NCBI GenBank assembly: GCA_012032965.1
Contig: JAAUPT010000034.1
Span: forward strand, 1 to 9,886
Origin: Nitrospira sp.
Lineage (GTDB): Bacteria > Nitrospirota > Nitrospiria > Nitrospirales > Nitrospiraceae
Direction of reading: 5' to 3'
Length of the DNA stretch: 9,886 nucleotides
Shown here in pieces: positions 1 through 6,750 of the stretch (position 1 is the first letter of the stretch; every line of letters begins with the position of its first letter). The notes beneath the pieces are model-generated. The model made no database searches. It was not told the origin of the DNA and saw only the letters and a program-made list of their open reading frames with translations. The translations under genes were made by a program, and so were the position numbers.

Positions 1-1143
1 CGATGGCCGTCACGTCAATCACAGTCGAGGCGGTCGTCAGCGCGTTCAGGATCGCCTCCTCGGTCGCTTGGCGGCTGCCGTAAACAGCGGGTTGAGATGC
101 GTGTCGGCAAGATGAGTCAGATTGTAGGTTGGTTCCTTGGGATAGTGCGGAATGACGTTGGCCGTGGAGAAGGCCAGCATGAAATCGCCGCTGCCATGGC
201 GGGCAGTAGAGCCGGTGCGGGCTAGTCCCAGTGCGGCACGTTTGGCAAGCCGCGTGAGCTGGCGGCCATCGAGCGGTGCGTCGGTGGCGATGAGCACGAT
301 GATCGACCCTTCACTCTGGCCGGGCGATAGCGTTTCCGAGACCTGGACCGGTGGTTCGTACAACTTGCCGACTGGTACGCCGTTCACAACAAGCTCCGGC
401 CTACGGCCATGGTTCGCGTTGACGAAAACACCGACAGTGTAGGTTCCTTGGCTCTCGGGAAGCTTTCTGGAGGCGGTGCCGATGCCGCCTTTGAATCCGT
501 ACGAGATCATGCCGGTCCCGGCACCGACGGTGCCTTCCTTGACTGGGCCGCTCGTCGCGCCATCGAGCGCAGCGATAACATCCTGCTCGGAGACGTGCCG
601 CCCCTGACTGTCATTCAAACGGCTGTCGTCGCACTCCGCCACGACAGGGGTCAGCGTGTCTCCGTGACGCCAATCTTCGGATGCTGCCGGATCATCCAGC
701 TCATGACGCCGTTTGCCACGCGGGGGACATTGAGCGTGTTGGTGAGGACGATGGGATACTCCAGAAATCCAGATTCTGCCACCCATGCGAGGCCGGTCAT
801 CTCCCCGGTACCGTTCAGGACAAAGGCCCCGGCTGGGACTTTCTTGTGCCAGACGTCGTCACGCGGAATGACCACGGTGACGCCCGTGCGAATGGGCCCT
901 TCCCCTGGCTTCAGGTTCCCGTCACCGGAGATGAGTGTCGTGTGGCCGACTTTGACCCCTGCCACGTCGGTGATGGCATTGAGAGGGGCTGGCGAATACT
1001 GTCCGATCACGATGCCAAGGTCCCTTATGCGTTTGCGCTCTTGCTCCGGTTCAGCTGCCGCGGGTGAAACATCAACCGGACAGCCATATGACCAAGCACG
1101 CGAGCACCAGCAGCCGAGCCTCTCTGCGCCCGGTAGCCGTCAT
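1..1143 (-). CDS. P1 family (DmpA-like) aminopeptidase/esterase, secreted, frameshifted, runs off left edge
   Basis: Self-processing N-terminal-nucleophile hydrolase of the DmpA/L-aminopeptidase-D-esterase family. Seen: the N-terminal family stretch PLNAITDVAGVKVGHTT, then PVVAECDDSRLND, GTGMISYGFKGGIGTASR, and near the C-terminus HGSGDFMLAFSTAN. The Ser of HGSG (codon 190-192) is the expected autocleavage site and nucleophile. The gene starts at ATG 1143, 13 bases after the ribonuclease stop. The first 23 residues (MTATGRREARLLVLACLVIWLSG) form a signal peptide, so a periplasmic or exported enzyme is inferred. Three single-base breaks interrupt the frame: near 1073-1076 (one extra base turns GAT into a TGA), near 659-661 and near 71-75 (one base missing each). 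Correcting them gives one continuous protein ending ATEEAILNALTTASTVIDVTAI at the window edge, about 380 residues, close to DmpA length. Family is certain; whether the gene is really broken is open. Probably the third gene of the LOG-ribonuclease operon. Confidence 0.85.
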
Positions 1144-1156
1144 AAATGGAAGGGAT

Positions 1157-2554
1157 CTAAATTTCATGCGTGCTGCCGTGATGGGGAATCCGGACATCGA
1201 TCTGCGGATGTTGCGTCTGGATGGCGGTTCCCAATGAGAGGGCCTGCTTCTCCTCACCATGGACAACGAAGATCTTGCTCGGCAAGGGATCGATGGCTCG
1301 CACGTAGGCCAACAGATCGTTACGGTCTGCATGGGCCGACATGCCGTTGAACTTGACGACTTGCGCACGTCTTTGCGTGGGCACTCCGAAAATCGGAACC
1401 ACATCCCAGCCTTCGACGAGCTTACGTCCCAGCGTATGTTCAGCTTGAAAGCCGACGATCACGATCACGTTGGACTCGTCCTGAATGGCATGCTTGAGGT
1501 GGTGCAGAATCCGGCCCCCTTCACACATGCCGGAGGATGAAATGATGACACAGGGGCCGCGCATTGCGTTCAGGCGCTTACTCTCTTCCGGTGAGGATAC
1601 AAAGTGAATATAGCGAGAGGCAAAGACATCTCCGGCATCGGAGAAGGTCTTGAAGGTCTCGTCGTCGTAACATTCAGGATGTCGTTTGAACACGTCTGTC
1701 GCTTTCCCGGCGAGTGGCGAGTCGATATAGATCGGAATGGGGTCCACACGACCTTCTCCAACCAGCTCTTTGATACGCATCACTAATTCCTGTGTGCGTC
1801 CCACCGCAAATGCGGGGACGATAATCTTGCTCTTATGTGTGCGAGCATGGCGGAGTAGGTCTTGCGCTTTCTTTTTCATTTCCTCGCCGAGCTGCTCATG
1901 AAGCCGATCGCCGTAGGTGGATTCCAGAATGAGGACATCACAGGGAGGCGGAGCTTCCGGATCGCGCAGGATCGGCATATGGGCTCGTCCTAGATCTCCG
2001 CTGAACAGGACGGTGGTCGTGTTGCCACGCGCGCTGTACTTCACGCGGACCGCGGCCGATCCTAAAATATGACCCGCATCATGAAACGACGCCGTGAGTC
2101 GTGGTGCGATCTTGACGTGATCTCCATAGCGCTCACCATCAAATCGTTTCAGAATCTTCCGGACATCGTCGCTGTTGTAGAAAGGTTGGACACAGGTCCT
2201 CCCCCGTCTTCGCTCTTGCTTATTGACATAACGGCAGTCGTATTGCTGCACCCGAGCGGAATCCTCCAACATGATCCCCGCAAGATCCGCCGAGGCCCTG
2301 GTGAGATAGACTTTCCCAGCAAAGCCCTGTCGTGGCAAAACGGGCAATGCGCCCGAGTGGTCGATGTGGGCATGCGACAGCAAGACCGCCCCAATCGACT
2401 TTGGTGGAAACCCCAGGTCTCGATTCTTCCGAACGGCTTCGTCCCGGCGACCCTGAAACATCCCACAATCGAGAAGGAGCCGGAAGCCTGGCACTTCCAG
2501 GATATGTCGACTCCCTGTGACTGAACGCGCTGCCCCATGAAATGAGAGTTTCAT
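1157..2554 (-). CDS. MBL-fold beta-CASP ribonuclease (CPSF73/YSH1-like RNA-processing exonuclease)
   Basis: Predicted cytoplasmic zinc-dependent RNase of the metallo-beta-lactamase/beta-CASP group, 465 aa, the usual size for bacterial single-domain members. Seen: zinc motif HAHIDH at residues 61-66, DAGHILGS with H162, SGDLG with D187, and ESTYGD with E211 as beta-CASP motif A. Later come SSSGMCEGGRILHHLKH (about 339-355, motif B histidine), GMSAHAD (404-410, motif C histidine) and VVHGE (430-434). All metal ligands of the family are present, so it should be active. I start at ATG 2554 and not at an upstream Met at 2593. MKLSFHGAARSVTGS is the normal family N-terminus, and this ATG shares four bases (ATGA) with the stop of the LOG gene, implying translational coupling. 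Known relatives process or degrade mRNA; the substrate here cannot be told from sequence. Confidence 0.93.
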   Translation of the reverse strand: MKLSFHGAARSVTGSRHILEVPGFRLLLDCGMFQGRRDEAVRKNRDLGFPPKSIGAVLLSHAHIDHSGALPVLPRQGFAGKVYLTRASADLAGIMLEDSARVQQYDCRYVNKQERRRGRTCVQPFYNSDDVRKILKRFDGERYGDHVKIAPRLTASFHDAGHILGSAAVRVKYSARGNTTTVLFSGDLGRAHMPILRDPEAPPPCDVLILESTYGDRLHEQLGEEMKKKAQDLLRHARTHKSKIIVPAFAVGRTQELVMRIKELVGEGRVDPIPIYIDSPLAGKATDVFKRHPECYDDETFKTFSDAGDVFASRYIHFVSSPEESKRLNAMRGPCVIISSSGMCEGGRILHHLKHAIQDESNVIVIVGFQAEHTLGRKLVEGWDVVPIFGVPTQRRAQVVKFNGMSAHADRNDLLAYVRAIDPLPSKIFVVHGEEKQALSLGTAIQTQHPQIDVRIPHHGSTHEI

Positions 2555-3405
2555 TTTGTTTGCATTCCGTTGTGACGGACAATGATGTCCCAAACTTCCT
2601 TGGCCGTTTCGGCGTAATGAAAGAGCTCAAGGTCGTGCTGCGAAATCAGGCCACACTCGACGAGGAGTTCCCAGTTAATCAGACGATCCCAGAATTGTCG
2701 TCCGACTAGGACGACCAGGACGCTCTCCGTTTTTCCCGTCTGAAGCAGCGTCAAGGTCTCAAACAACTCGTCCAGCGTACCGAACCCGCCGGGAAATGCC
2801 ACGAGTGCTTTTGCCCGAATGAGGAAGTGCATTTTTCTGATCGCAAAATAGCGAAATTGAAAACTGAGGCTTGGCGTGATGTAGCTATTAGGGTATTGTT
2901 CGTGCGGCAAGGTGATGTTCAGTCCGATGGATTTAGCGTTCACATCGGCCGCCCCTCGATTTGCAGCCTCCATAATCCCCGGTCCGCCTCCGGTCACAAT
3001 AACGTAATCGCAATGTCCATCGATTTGGCAGCTCGATGAGACGAGCCGGCTGAATTCGCGTGCCACGTCATAATACTTGGCGAGATCCATTTGCCGACGG
3101 GCGATCGCCACTTTTTGTTGCTGGCTAGGATCGTCAGGAGCCCGAGCGGCCTCCGCTTCTGCCAAGGTGAGCATGTGTCCGGCAGCGGACGGCTCGTGAA
3201 GCCTTGCACTGCCAAAGACGACGATCGTGGATTGAATCCCCTCTTCGCGCTGAATCAGCTCGGGCTTGAGCAGCTCGAGCCCAATTCGAATCGGACGTAA
3301 TTCGTCTCGCTGGAGAAACTCCGTATCTTTATCCGCCGGAATATACGAAGACGAGTCTGCGGCTCCGAGTAAGTTGGACGGCGGAGTGGGATTTTCTGGT
3401 TTCAT
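2551..3405 (-). CDS. LOG family protein (TIGR00730-type Rossmann fold, putative nucleotide 5'-monophosphate nucleosidase)
   Basis: 284-aa cytoplasmic protein of the LOG (Lonely Guy) fold. Seen: GGGPGIMEAANRGA at residues 139-152, then RYFAIRKMHF (185-194) and the signature PGGFGTLDE (205-213), which carry the conserved Arg and Glu of the active site. Characterised LOG proteins cut the N-glycosidic bond of AMP-type nucleotides, some making cytokinins. In bacteria outside plant associations a nucleotide-salvage or housekeeping role is the likelier reading (inference). The N-terminal extension of about 60 residues before VVFGSARL, and the insertion rich in Ala and Gln around 80-105, fit the longer bacterial subgroup. 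Start ATG 3405 lies only eight bases after a perfect TATAAT, so the transcript is probably leaderless. It is the first gene of a unit continuing into the ribonuclease (four-base overlap) and the peptidase. Confidence 0.9.
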   Translation of the reverse strand: MKPENPTPPSNLLGAADSSSYIPADKDTEFLQRDELRPIRIGLELLKPELIQREEGIQSTIVVFGSARLHEPSAAGHMLTLAEAEAARAPDDPSQQQKVAIARRQMDLAKYYDVAREFSRLVSSSCQIDGHCDYVIVTGGGPGIMEAANRGAADVNAKSIGLNITLPHEQYPNSYITPSLSFQFRYFAIRKMHFLIRAKALVAFPGGFGTLDELFETLTLLQTGKTESVLVVLVGRQFWDRLINWELLVECGLISQHDLELFHYAETAKEVWDIIVRHNGMQTK

Positions 3406-3413
3406 GTCGCGCC

Positions 3414-3442
3414 ATTATAACTGCGCTGGCGACAGGCGGCAA
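3414..3442 (-). promoter_or_regulatory. sigma70-type promoter of the LOG-ribonuclease-peptidase operon, predicted leaderless
   Basis: On the minus strand TTGCCG (3437-3442) is followed after exactly 17 bases by TATAAT (3414-3419). The predicted transcription start, 6-7 bases beyond the -10 box, falls at about 3407-3408, two or three bases before ATG 3405. There is no room for a Shine-Dalgarno site. The -10 is perfect and the -35 matches four of six. Confidence 0.6.
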
Positions 3443-3466
3443 TTCATACGCGAAAGAAGACCTTAA

Positions 3467-3883
3467 TTAGAAGGGATAGGGGTAGAACGGCGACGGCGAA
3501 AGTTTTCGCTGAAAGGCATGATGTCGGACGACCCAGCTGAGATCGAAAGCGACTTGAAATGCGTCCACCGCTAGTCCGGTTCGGGAAAAGATCAAATCAG
3601 GATCGACAGGTGTCCAGGGCTTCGCTACCCACCCAAAATTGACCCGTGAATATTTGAGATTCATAAAACGATAGGTAGCCAGAATTCCTGCTTCGGATTC
3701 TGTGAGGGTATCGGGTGCCCCGAGCTTCGTCACCACATCGGTGAGTGTGGTTTCTCCTGGAACGATGAATGCGACGTCCTGTGGGGTGAGTGTCGTGTTC
3801 AAGGAGATCCTCACCACGTTACAGCCCTGGAAGGGCAAACAGATTACTGCCATCGCGATCCAGAATGTCGCTCTCTTACACAT
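3467..3883 (-). CDS. putative lipoprotein with BamE/SmpA-like motif (paralogue 1)
   Basis: 138 aa. The N-terminus has a basic start, a hydrophobic run (residues 7-17) and LPFQGC with Cys21 as the probable lipidation site; the lipobox is loose. Residues 32-60 read LTPQDVAFIVPGETTLTDVVTKLGAPDTL. This is the G-x-T-x(6)-LG-x-P pattern of the BamE/SmpA and related small outer-membrane lipoproteins, where it forms the first helix pair. The C-terminal half is unrecognised and ends in a Pro/Tyr/Phe-rich tail. ATG 3883 follows the stop of the next upstream gene by ten bases, so the two are almost certainly co-transcribed. The same motif in that neighbour shows that the pair arose by duplication. A role in outer-membrane assembly is suggested by the motif only; no function is established. 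Confidence 0.72.
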   Translation of the reverse strand: MCKRATFWIAMAVICLPFQGCNVVRISLNTTLTPQDVAFIVPGETTLTDVVTKLGAPDTLTESEAGILATYRFMNLKYSRVNFGWVAKPWTPVDPDLIFSRTGLAVDAFQVAFDLSWVVRHHAFQRKLSPSPFYPYPF

Positions 3884-3893
3884 GGCGGTTTCG

Positions 3894-4280
3894 TCACTCT
3901 CCGAATGGCCAGAAGCGGAACTTTAAACCATTGGTACGTGTCGATGAAATGATGTCTTCGACAACTCCCTCTTTATTCAGGACGACGAACAAATCGTCGC
4001 TTTTGATCGAAAGTCGAGTGAAATTCAGAAGGATCAGCAGGAGACTTCCTGCTTTGGCGTCGTATCGATAGTAGTGTAAGACGTCTCGACCATTCAGTTG
4101 AAAGAGGCGATCTGGGGCACCGAGGAGATGAAGAAGTTCTGTTCTCGTGGTACTCCCCTGATGAATCGCGGCAACGGCTTCCGGGGTGATGGTGTCTCCG
4201 ACGGTCCCTCGACTGAACGCACACCCTTGGAAGAGGGCCACGGTCAGCAGGAGTAGAAGTATATAGCGGTTAGTTTTCAT
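3894..4280 (-). CDS. putative lipoprotein with BamE/SmpA-like motif (paralogue 2)
   Basis: 128 aa. A classical signal peptide MKTNRYILLLLLTVALFQGC places the lipid-bearing Cys at residue 20. Residues 31-60 read ITPEAVAAIHQGSTTRTELLHLLGAPDRLF, the same G-x-T-x(6)-LG-x-P core as the next gene. A beta-rich part follows, with YYRYDAK (70-76), a hydrophobic strand LLLILLNF (80-87) and DDLFVVLNKEGVVEDI (95-110), typical of this lipoprotein fold. I chose ATG 4280 because GAGG precedes it by about eight bases and a signal peptide begins there; the open frame continues upstream to 4556, but that part overlaps the acetyltransferase. The start overlaps the end of the acetyltransferase gene by 11 bases. 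Function unknown; envelope location is well supported. Confidence 0.78.
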   Translation of the reverse strand: MKTNRYILLLLLTVALFQGCAFSRGTVGDTITPEAVAAIHQGSTTRTELLHLLGAPDRLFQLNGRDVLHYYRYDAKAGSLLLILLNFTRLSIKSDDLFVVLNKEGVVEDIISSTRTNGLKFRFWPFGE

Positions 4281-4791
4281 GGTGATGCCTCGTTTCTCGC
4301 TTGAATGATTCTGGTCCATGCACAAAGTCCTGTTCATAGAGTTCATACGGAGAAGGGAGTAGACCAACCCGTTGGTAGACCGTGTGCGCTCGCCGGTTGT
4401 CTCTTGCGACATACAAGCGGATGCCACAGACACGCTGATCTTCGCTGGATTGGGCGAGAATATACTGATGCATGGCTTGATAGACTCCCCGACCGCGTTG
4501 CTCCGGGACAACGTACACACTCTGGATCCACCAAAATACCCCGTTCCTCCAATCACTCCATTCGAACGTGATCATGAGCTGCCCGATGGGTTGGTTCACA
4601 TCATGACGTGAATGCTCGGCGATGATATAAAAGCCATACTCGGGGTGTGATAATAGGGAGCGGATTCCCTCTCGTAATCTGGTCTGATCTAGATGGCGAT
4701 GCTCGGTTTCGAAGGCCATGGCGGTATTGAACGCTGTGATCGTGTTCGTATCGTCTGGTTCCGCGCGTCGGATACGGATGGTGTCAAGCAT
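4270..4791 (-). CDS. GNAT family N-acetyltransferase
   Basis: 173-aa single-domain GNAT enzyme that should move an acetyl group from acetyl-CoA to an amine; the substrate cannot be predicted. Seen: an N-terminal IRIRRAEPDDTNTI start strand and helix, then the acetyl-CoA pyrophosphate-binding motif A, SVYVVPEQRGRGVYQAMH (residues 91-108), with R99-G100-R101-G102. Motif B is ARDNRRAHTVYQRVGL (129-144). These are the usual positions for the family. The C-terminus is a His-rich tail (RHHHEN). It lies seven bases after the DUF502 gene and overlaps the following lipoprotein gene by 11 bases, so it is the second gene of a four-gene cluster. No strong Shine-Dalgarno site is visible before ATG 4791, which fits translational coupling. 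Confidence 0.9.
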   Translation of the reverse strand: MLDTIRIRRAEPDDTNTITAFNTAMAFETEHRHLDQTRLREGIRSLLSHPEYGFYIIAEHSRHDVNQPIGQLMITFEWSDWRNGVFWWIQSVYVVPEQRGRGVYQAMHQYILAQSSEDQRVCGIRLYVARDNRRAHTVYQRVGLLPSPYELYEQDFVHGPESFKRETRHHHEN

Positions 4792-4797
4792 GAGACG

Positions 4798-5406
4798 TTA
4801 CACTGACTGTTGGTTCGGTGGGTTAAGCCACCCGGGCTTGGGGCGATAGAATCCAGCGGAGAACTCCATTTTCATTGCGTCTTCGACGGGAAGATTAACG
4901 GGGCGAAGCACTTGTTCTGGGAGTAACGCCAGAAAGCCTGTAAAGGGATGGATAGCGGTGGGGACGAAGACCATGAACAAGGTCTGAGAGGGGACGACCT
5001 GAATGGAGGGTGGAGCGATTCCCATAACAAATCCTAATGCCCAACAGCCGTCACGAGGGAACGGAAAGGCGACAACCTTACTTTGGCCAAAGCGAGATCG
5101 AAAGTTCAGAATGTCCGTCATGCCCTTCAAGGTACGGTAGATGCTCTGCACGAGAGGGATTTTCTCAAGTCGCCGTTCTATGCGTGTCAAGATATCCTGT
5201 CCAGCGACATGATCGAGGCAGATGCCCGCGAGAATGATGAGGAGCACCAACAGCAAGAGGCCAAGCCCGGGAACAGTATAATACATGTACCGGCCTACAA
5301 GACCGTCGAGAGTCGTAAATAGGGTGGAGAGGATTAAGAAGGTCGCAGAGGCCGGAATTAGTACGACCAGACCAGCTGCGCAGGTTTTCCAGAATGCGGT
5401 GAACAT
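4798..5406 (-). CDS. DUF502 family inner-membrane protein
   Basis: 202 aa. Two N-terminal membrane segments are visible, about residues 9-30 (CAAGLVVLIPASATFLILST) and 45-64 (PGLGLLLLVLLIILAGICLD). The DUF502 signature follows: KIPLVQSIYRTLKGM (82-96), VVAFPFPRDGCWALGFVMG (111-129), VFVPTAIHPFTGFLALLP (147-164) and LPVEDAMKMEFSAGF (172-186). The family is widespread in Gram-negative bacteria and chloroplasts and lacks a settled biochemical function. The C-terminus (RPKPGWLNPPNQQSV) is a short polar tail. It is the first gene of the minus-strand cluster leading to the acetyltransferase and two lipoproteins, and is divergent from the Trm112-like gene across about 134 bases. No convincing -35/-10 pair was found for it; TGTTACACT near 5437-5445 on the minus strand is only a weak -10 candidate. 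Confidence 0.9.
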   Translation of the reverse strand: MFTAFWKTCAAGLVVLIPASATFLILSTLFTTLDGLVGRYMYYTVPGLGLLLLVLLIILAGICLDHVAGQDILTRIERRLEKIPLVQSIYRTLKGMTDILNFRSRFGQSKVVAFPFPRDGCWALGFVMGIAPPSIQVVPSQTLFMVFVPTAIHPFTGFLALLPEQVLRPVNLPVEDAMKMEFSAGFYRPKPGWLNPPNQQSV

Positions 5407-5478
5407 GATGAATAGCTCTGGTATGTACTCAGTGAGTGTAACAGATCCGATCGCCTAATAGGAGTCGCTAGGAATGCC

Positions 5479-5507
5479 TTGCGCTCTCTGAGCGGATGAA
5501 TTATCCT
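5479..5507 (+). promoter_or_regulatory. weak candidate promoter of the Trm112-like gene
   Basis: TTGCGC (5479-5484) and TATCCT (5502-5507) are separated by 17 bases. Each box is imperfect (three and four of six matches). The predicted transcript would start at about 5514, which favours ATG 5541 over ATG 5496. A perfect 5-bp inverted repeat (CGCTC-TCT-GAGCG, 5482-5494) sits in the spacer and could be an operator or chance. Confidence 0.3.
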
Positions 5508-5540
5508 GTGAGAGATTACTCGATTGGATGTCTACAAGCC

Positions 5541-5810
5541 ATGAGTTTGGATCCGGATCTTCTTGCTATCTTGTGTTGTCCTGAGACCAAACAGGCCGTG
5601 AGTCTCGCTGATGCTGGTCTAATTCAGAAGGTGAATGCTGCGCTTGGAAAGGGCCATGTTCGAAATAAGGCTAACAGGCTGTTGATCGGACAGATAGAGG
5701 GGGGCCTTATTCGCGAAGATCAAAAGGTTCTGTATCCTATCCGTGATCGTATTCCTGTCATGCTTATCGAAGAGGGCATTCCTATGGACCAAATCCTGCC
5801 AGCCAACTAA
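5541..5810 (+). CDS. Trm112-like (YcaR/UPF0434) small protein
   Basis: 89 aa, the only plus-strand gene. Seen: LDPDLLAILCCPETKQAVSL at residues 3-22 and GLIREDQKVLYPIRDRIPVMLIEEGI at 55-80, the two conserved parts of the Trm112/YcaR family. In eukaryotes and archaea Trm112 activates methyltransferases that act on tRNA, rRNA and release factors; bacterial members are mostly uncharacterised. The family's first CxxC zinc knuckle is reduced here: Cys12 and Cys13 are present, but the second cysteine position is Thr, so zinc binding is doubtful. An insert of about 20 residues (KVNAALGKGHVRNKANRLLI) lies between the two motifs, as in one bacterial subgroup. I start at ATG 5541, where family similarity begins. 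An in-frame ATG at 5496 would add 15 residues but lies inside the possible promoter. Confidence 0.82.
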   Translation: MSLDPDLLAILCCPETKQAVSLADAGLIQKVNAALGKGHVRNKANRLLIGQIEGGLIREDQKVLYPIRDRIPVMLIEEGIPMDQILPAN

Positions 5811-5929
5811 GGCCATTCATTTTTCTTCTCTCCTTCTCTTGCACACTGAATCGATTCGATTGTTGAGTCAATCTAGACCTGCCAGACGGCCCTGTCTAGT
5901 CCTGGAACCTTGACCACTGGGCACCGTAG

Positions 5930-6211
5930 TTAGGGTCCAATGATTTGGATCGGCTTGGCTGGATTTTCTGTTTTGGATCCTGTGGATGTTCCACAGTGGG
6001 CACAGAGGTATTCGTACAGATTTCCACTGGGCAAAACCAGAAGGAGGCGTTCCCTCGTCGGCGTTGCAATCTGGCAGCGTGGGCAGAACAGGAGGGACGC
6101 TTTAAGAGAGTCAAATTGCGGTTGAACCTGATCTGCGGACGGTTGTTGTCGACTGGTATTGATTCGCTGACCGGTATCTATGGTGGAGGGTCTCCGTCGA
6201 GATGGGAGCAT
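5930..6211 (-). CDS. small zinc-ribbon protein, function unknown
   Basis: 93 aa. The N-terminal 40 residues are polar, rich in Arg, Gln and Ser, and probably disordered. Residues 41-80 form a compact zinc ribbon: LFCPRC (Cys43, Cys46), a beta hairpin TRERLLLVLPSGNLYEYLC, then CAHCGTSTG (Cys70, Cys73). Two CxxC knuckles 24 residues apart make a complete four-Cys site. No catalytic domain is attached, so a nucleic-acid or protein-binding adaptor is the likely kind of role (inference). The ATG at 6211 is chosen over GTG 6283: a strong promoter (TTGACG-N18-TAAAAT) ends six bases before it, so translation from 6283 would need a start upstream of the promoter. I do not recognise a named family. It lies convergent to the Trm112-like gene. 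Confidence 0.72.
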   Translation of the reverse strand: MLPSRRRPSTIDTGQRINTSRQQPSADQVQPQFDSLKASLLFCPRCQIATPTRERLLLVLPSGNLYEYLCAHCGTSTGSKTENPAKPIQIIGP

Positions 6212-6216
6212 GGCTA

Positions 6217-6246
6217 ATTTTATGGGGATGGTCTGTTGAGCGTCAA
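6217..6246 (-). promoter_or_regulatory. sigma70-type promoter of the zinc-ribbon gene, predicted leaderless
   Basis: Minus-strand TTGACG (6241-6246) and TAAAAT (6217-6222), each five of six matches, are 18 bases apart. The predicted start falls at about 6210-6211, on the A of the ATG itself. No Shine-Dalgarno sequence is possible between the box and the ATG. Confidence 0.62.
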
Positions 6247-6379
6247 GCGATTGGACGATCTGTGTGGTACCACGACTTATCACGGCTCAGTAGCCACTTG
6301 CCAATCCACAAGCAGCAACCTTGCAGGTGGCTCCTGAATGATCTTGCCTGAAGAACGATAGCGACTCGGTCGGATTTCT

Positions 6380-6746
6380 TCAGACGGGCGTCTTGGCGGA
6401 TTCGATCTCTGTTGCGGTGATCAGGCTGGAGAGGTAGTCTGCCACAATTGAGTGCTTCCTCACGGCCATCCGCACGGCGGCCCTTTTCTCTACGCTGAAC
6501 AGAGAGTTCATGTTCCAGATCGGATTTCACCTCTCCCAATATTCTCTGAAGGGAGGATGGGGTGAGGTTGGTGTCCATATCTTCCAATTCTTGACATCGA
6601 TCTAATACCCAATTGAGTCCTTCAATACGACCCGCATAATGCTCTTGCTCGGCCGTATCGATTCTGGCCATTGCGGTGGCAAAGGTTTGGGCTTCGTAGA
6701 TCAGATTATAGAAACTGGTGACTCCTCGTTGTAACGATGGATTCAT
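6380..6746 (-). CDS. small helical protein of unknown function, about 121 aa, one frameshift
   Basis: The start is clear: ATG 6746 with an AAGGAG four bases upstream and a promoter above it. The first 88 residues (MNPSLQRGVTSFYNLIYEAQ at the N-terminus, then Ala/Glu/Leu-rich) are predicted all-helical, with heptad-like spacing around 30-85. Read without correction the frame continues to 6243 (167 aa), but after residue 88 it becomes Arg/Cys/Trp-rich and unlike a folded protein, and it runs into the -35 box of the next gene. Skipping one base in the A4G3 run near 6481-6487 gives the continuation AAVRMAVRKHSIVADYLSSL and a stop at 6380, a natural-looking 121-aa protein. I infer a single-base insertion, either a sequencing error or a real mutation. 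No family is recognised and no membrane segment or metal motif is visible. Confidence 0.6.
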
Positions 6747-6750
6747 GAGG

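Noticed and set aside
152..1350. Several plus-strand open frames (152-442, 409-1350, 681-1067)
   Set aside because: They lie antisense to the P1 peptidase, whose conserved motifs are on the minus strand; their products have no recognisable domain and GC-rich antisense composition.
1072..1404. Minus-strand frame of 110 codons crossing the end of the ribonuclease gene
   Set aside because: Most of it is an out-of-frame shadow of the ribonuclease. Only its last 23 codons are real, as the signal peptide of the peptidase starting at 1143.
2554..2593. Longer N-terminus for the ribonuclease (Met at 2593)
   Set aside because: The added 13 residues lie inside the LOG gene and precede the standard family start; ATG 2554 has the coupling overlap.
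5873..5899. Inverted repeat CTAGAC/GTCTAG between the convergent Trm112-like and zinc-ribbon genes, considered as a bidirectional terminator
   Set aside because: Only six base pairs with a 15-base loop and no T-run on either strand.
6243..6379. Extension of the 121-aa protein to a 167-aa product
   Set aside because: Residues after the A4G3 run are Arg/Cys/Trp-rich without a fold-like pattern, and the frame enters the -35 box of the next gene.
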